Virus record (IMG/VR): IMGVR_UViG_3300021403_000022
Location: 1 to 44,642 of that record
Reading direction: 5' to 3' (one strand)
Source: a virus
Length of the DNA: 44,642 nt
This document shows positions 42,844 to 44,642 of this stretch, piece after piece. A model generated the notes under the pieces. It ran no database searches and was not told the origin of the DNA. It saw only the letters and a program-made list of their open reading frames with translations. Every line of letters begins with the position of its first letter. Within the stretch, counting starts at the first letter, position 1. The position numbers were made by a program, and so were the translations under genes.

Positions 42844-43392
42844 ATGGCTGAGGTCGGCTCAAGTGAGGGCCTATATCGCATCAGCGGGATGTACGGCTAC
42901 GCGATCATGGACGGCTTTGTCCGTGCCGAGATCACGAACGTCACCGCGACCATCACCATCGCGAAGATCGAAGTGCCGCTCGTTGGCGCGACCCGCATGG
43001 GCATCAAGCCCGGTCGGGAAACCCGCGACGGGACGTTCAACATCCAGAAGATCGACACGTACTGGGAGAAGTACATCCACGGGTACATGTCCCAGAGCCT
43101 CGCTGCCCGCCGCGCTGCGCGCGGTACCCAGGCAGGAGCGATGCGGTCGTTCTCGATGCAGGTCTGGTTGGACGATCCGGACGCGCTCGGTGCCGAGGTG
43201 TGGCAGCTCAACGGGTGCATGCTGTGGGACCTGCCGTTCGGGTTCGATATCACCACCGACGTGATCGACAAGTCGCTCAGCTTTGGCTGGGAGACAGAGA
43301 AGCCGTTGCAGAGCTTCGAGATCATCGAGGGGCAGACGAACCCGATCACCGGCCAGCCCGCGATTCGCTATCTGGATTCGCTGAGCAGCTAG
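42844..43392 (+). CDS. tail tube protein
   Basis: 182 residues. GFVRAEITNVTATITIAKIE, VPLVGATRMGIKPGRETRDG TFNIQKIDTYWEKYI, SFSMQVWLDDPDALGAEVWQ, LWDLPFGFDITTDVIDKSLS and FGWETEKPLQSFEI give the beta pattern and GxxExRxGTxxxxxVD...W motif of the XkdM/gp19-like tube family. Position between sheath and assembly chaperone is canonical. Confidence 0.85.
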   Translation: MAEVGSSEGLYRISGMYGYAIMDGFVRAEITNVTATITIAKIEVPLVGATRMGIKPGRETRDGTFNIQKIDTYWEKYIHGYMSQSLAARRAARGTQAGAMRSFSMQVWLDDPDALGAEVWQLNGCMLWDLPFGFDITTDVIDKSLSFGWETEKPLQSFEIIEGQTNPITGQPAIRYLDSLSS

Positions 43393-43399
43393 GCCGGTC

Positions 43400-43606
43400 G
43401 TGGTCGTTGACTACGAGAAAGCCTGGCTTGACTTGAAAGCCTATGTCGTGGAGAAGAACTCGCACGGTCAACGGGACCTTCTCTCAAAGATGAGCCGCAT
43501 CGAGGTGCAGTGCCGCCTGCCTGAAGGCGAGCGCAACTTCGACCCGACCCCCCTGGAACACCGGCCCTCTGCGCGAGCACTCCGTGAGGTGACGCGAAAT
43601 GGCTGA
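43400..43606 (+). CDS. 68-residue protein between tube and chaperone
   Basis: VVDYEKAWLDLKAYVVEKNS and HGQRDLLSKMSRIEVQCRLP are followed by a Pro/Arg-rich end. No family recognised; small helical proteins here may assist tail assembly. GTG start 8 nt after the tube stop. A 35-codon frame from the ATG at 43599 (overlap ATGGCTGA) begins at its end but loses coding character. Confidence 0.55.
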   Translation: MVVDYEKAWLDLKAYVVEKNSHGQRDLLSKMSRIEVQCRLPEGERNFDPTPLEHRPSARALREVTRNG

Positions 43607-43650
43607 TCTGTCAAACCGTCGCGAGGCGAAAGCCCCGAAGGAGCCGTCCC

Positions 43651-44292
43651 ATGCCCGATGTCGTTACCGGCGAGTCGCCGGACGTTCGAGTCGCACATCC
43701 TCCTGAGCCGCCTGCGCGGCCTGTAGGCCGTCAACGCCAGCAGCAGCAGGAACAGCCGCTGCCCCCACCGACGACGCTCAGAGGGCGGGAGGATCGCCCA
43801 CAGGACGAGGATCGTGGCACCCCCGAGGTGCTCGCGGATCTCGCGGCCGACCGGAGCGTGGCCGACTCCGAGGTGTCCTCCGCACTGGACTGGTTCCTGT
43901 CCGAGGAGCCCGACGAGGAAGCAGAACCAACGCACGTGGTCGAGATCAACGTGGGCGTCGGCGATCACCCACGTTGGGTGGAGTGGACTGTGCGTCCCAT
44001 CGACACCGACGAGCTACGGCGGATTCAGCGCACCACCTCAGCGCTGCGCCGCCGTGGCCGTCAGGACGACCTCGCTATCGACCAGCTCGGGAACCTGAAG
44101 GTCATCATCGCCGGGTCCGTTGAACCCGACATCGAAGCGCTCGCCCGCGACCGTGGGATGACACCCGAGGCGCTGCTCCAAAAGCAGTTCCGGATGAAGC
44201 CCGGTCTGATCGCCCAACTGTCCACCCAGATCATGGCCCTGTCCGGCTTCGATGACGAGGACGTGCGGGACGCGCTGAGCGCAAAAAACTGA
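43651..44292 (+). CDS. tail assembly chaperone, upstream (G-like) product
   Basis: 213 residues; AAGGAG lies 8 nt before the ATG. The first 70 residues are low complexity (VGRQRQQQQEQPLPPPTTLR). The folded part, VVEINVGVGDHPRWVEWTVR, PIDTDELRRIQRTTSALRRR, NLKVIIAGSVEPDI and TPEALLQKQFRMKPGLIAQL, resembles the XkdN/gpG-type chaperones that bind the tape measure protein. It ends at A AAA AAC TGA, a classic -1 slippery site just before the stop. Confidence 0.75.
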   Translation: MPDVVTGESPDVRVAHPPEPPARPVGRQRQQQQEQPLPPPTTLRGREDRPQDEDRGTPEVLADLAADRSVADSEVSSALDWFLSEEPDEEAEPTHVVEINVGVGDHPRWVEWTVRPIDTDELRRIQRTTSALRRRGRQDDLAIDQLGNLKVIIAGSVEPDIEALARDRGMTPEALLQKQFRMKPGLIAQLSTQIMALSGFDDEDVRDALSAKN

Positions 44293-44546
44293 TCAAGGCC
44301 GGGGGCGAAGCCCAGATGCTGTTCCTGGCCTGGAGGTACGGCGGTGAGGACCCCTACAAGCTGTACAACGGCCTGGACGCGGACTACCGCCCGCTCGGAC
44401 ATCCCGACGAGCTGTCACGTCCGCCGCGCTACCCATCACGTCTACGGCACTTCCTGTACGGCGCAGGTTTGTACGCCGCTGACATCGAGTCGAAGCTCGC
44501 GGCCGGGGCGACCGGTGCGAAGGCCGTCAGGTCGATGGGGGGCTAG
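43651..44546 (+). CDS. tail assembly chaperone, -1 frameshift (GT-like) product
   Basis: At A AAA AAC (44283-44289) a -1 slip moves reading into frame 0: KKLIKAGGEAQMLFLAWRYG GEDPYKLYNGLDADYRP, then SRLRHFLYGAGLYAADIESK to the stop at 44546. The downstream part has no SD of its own and is open back to the slippery site, and the combination upstream of a tape measure gene is conserved in tailed phages. The full product is about 298 residues. GGGGGC-type G runs after the site could help pausing. An independent start at ATG 44316 is the alternative. Confidence 0.75.
44283..44289 (+). promoter_or_regulatory. programmed -1 frameshift site A AAA AAC
   Basis: The heptamer is in the correct phase for the chaperone frame (GCA AAA AAC TGA), one codon before the stop, and the -1 frame is open downstream for 86 codons of coding-like sequence. 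Confidence 0.8.
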
Positions 44547-44549
44547 CCG

Positions 44550-44642
44550 GTGGCTGTAACCGTCGAGAGCGCGTTCGTTCTGATCGACAAGGCGTCGGGT
44601 CCTCTGAAGAAGATCCAGGCGCAGGCGATGCTGACCAACAAG
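44550..44642 (+). CDS. probable tape measure protein, 5' end
   Basis: GTG start 3 nt after the chaperone stop; open to the window edge for 31 codons: VAVTVESAFVLIDKASGPLK KIQAQAMLTNK (given in two parts). The VESAFVLIDKASGPLKKI pattern (F-x-L-x-D-x-x-S-G-P-L-x-x-I) is typical of tape measure N-termini, and position after the frameshifted chaperone genes is canonical. The rest lies outside. Confidence 0.7.
   Translation, partial: MAVTVESAFVLIDKASGPLKKIQAQAMLTNK

Noticed and set aside
43599-43706. 35-codon frame starting with ATGGCTGA overlap
   Set aside because: Codon bias disappears after about 17 codons and the chaperone gene with a strong SD overlaps it. It may be a remnant.

Overview
The window is a high-GC stretch of a bacteriophage genome, and the virion genes point to a myovirus (contractile tail). 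Toward its right end it carries, in order, a capsid maturation protease with a scaffold region, a decoration-like protein, a major capsid protein, connector-type genes, a tail sheath, a tail tube, a tail assembly chaperone with a -1 frameshift site, and the first codons of a probable tape measure protein. Nearly everything is on the + strand and tightly packed, with ATGA, GTGA, TGATG and ATGGCTGA stop/start overlaps. Only two genes that I trust lie on the - strand (2340-2609 and 9816-10415). No tRNA, CRISPR array, IS element, integrase, terminase, portal or DNA polymerase was recognised.

Host: an actinobacterial host is likely, from the codon use, many leaderless-looking starts, a 52-residue membrane protein of an actinobacterial family, and a DUF6283-like protein. 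Several secreted collagen-like proteins have C-terminal domains of a kind I associate with Thermoleophilia (Solirubrobacterales). That last step is inference from memory, not a search result.

Layout: 1-2033, short unknown genes. 2034-3056, a mostly non-coding region with one - strand gene and several strong inverted repeats. 3057-6629, a run of small genes rich in CxxC zinc ribbons, ending in a HAD/GmhB-like phosphatase. 6694-8742, a secreted collagen-like protein and a GT2 glycosyltransferase. 8739-10415, small zinc and membrane proteins, a bidirectional terminator and a - strand RlpA-like secreted protein. 10615-13181, the lysis region (M15 peptidase endolysin, 2-TM holin candidate). 13444-14205, a second secreted collagen-like protein. 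14281-21837, about 22 small unknown genes including a papain-like candidate, two winged-helix candidates and DUF7694/DUF6283-like proteins. 21884-27748, a large multi-domain protein ending in a zeta-toxin-like kinase, a DUF6582-like protein, and membrane-anchored and secreted collagen-like proteins. 27800-30466, three individually promoted genes. 30476-33758, tail-fibre or baseplate-type proteins. 33832-35203, small zinc proteins. 35258-44642, head and tail morphogenesis.

Regulation is unusually readable. One recurrent module (an extended -10 resembling TGTGCTAGTCT, often a small stem-loop, then the identical 11-mer CGACCGAGGAG 4-9 nt before the start codon) precedes many genes. A second class has a TAgnaT-like -10 hexamer ending 6-8 nt before the start codon with no Shine-Dalgarno, as expected for leaderless mRNAs. 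Two virion promoters share the 12-mer GTCTTAGTATCG. The most unusual content is the set of five collagen-like proteins, four of which carry a signal peptide or membrane anchor, and the zeta-toxin polyprotein with repeated HPRGRGGKW linkers.
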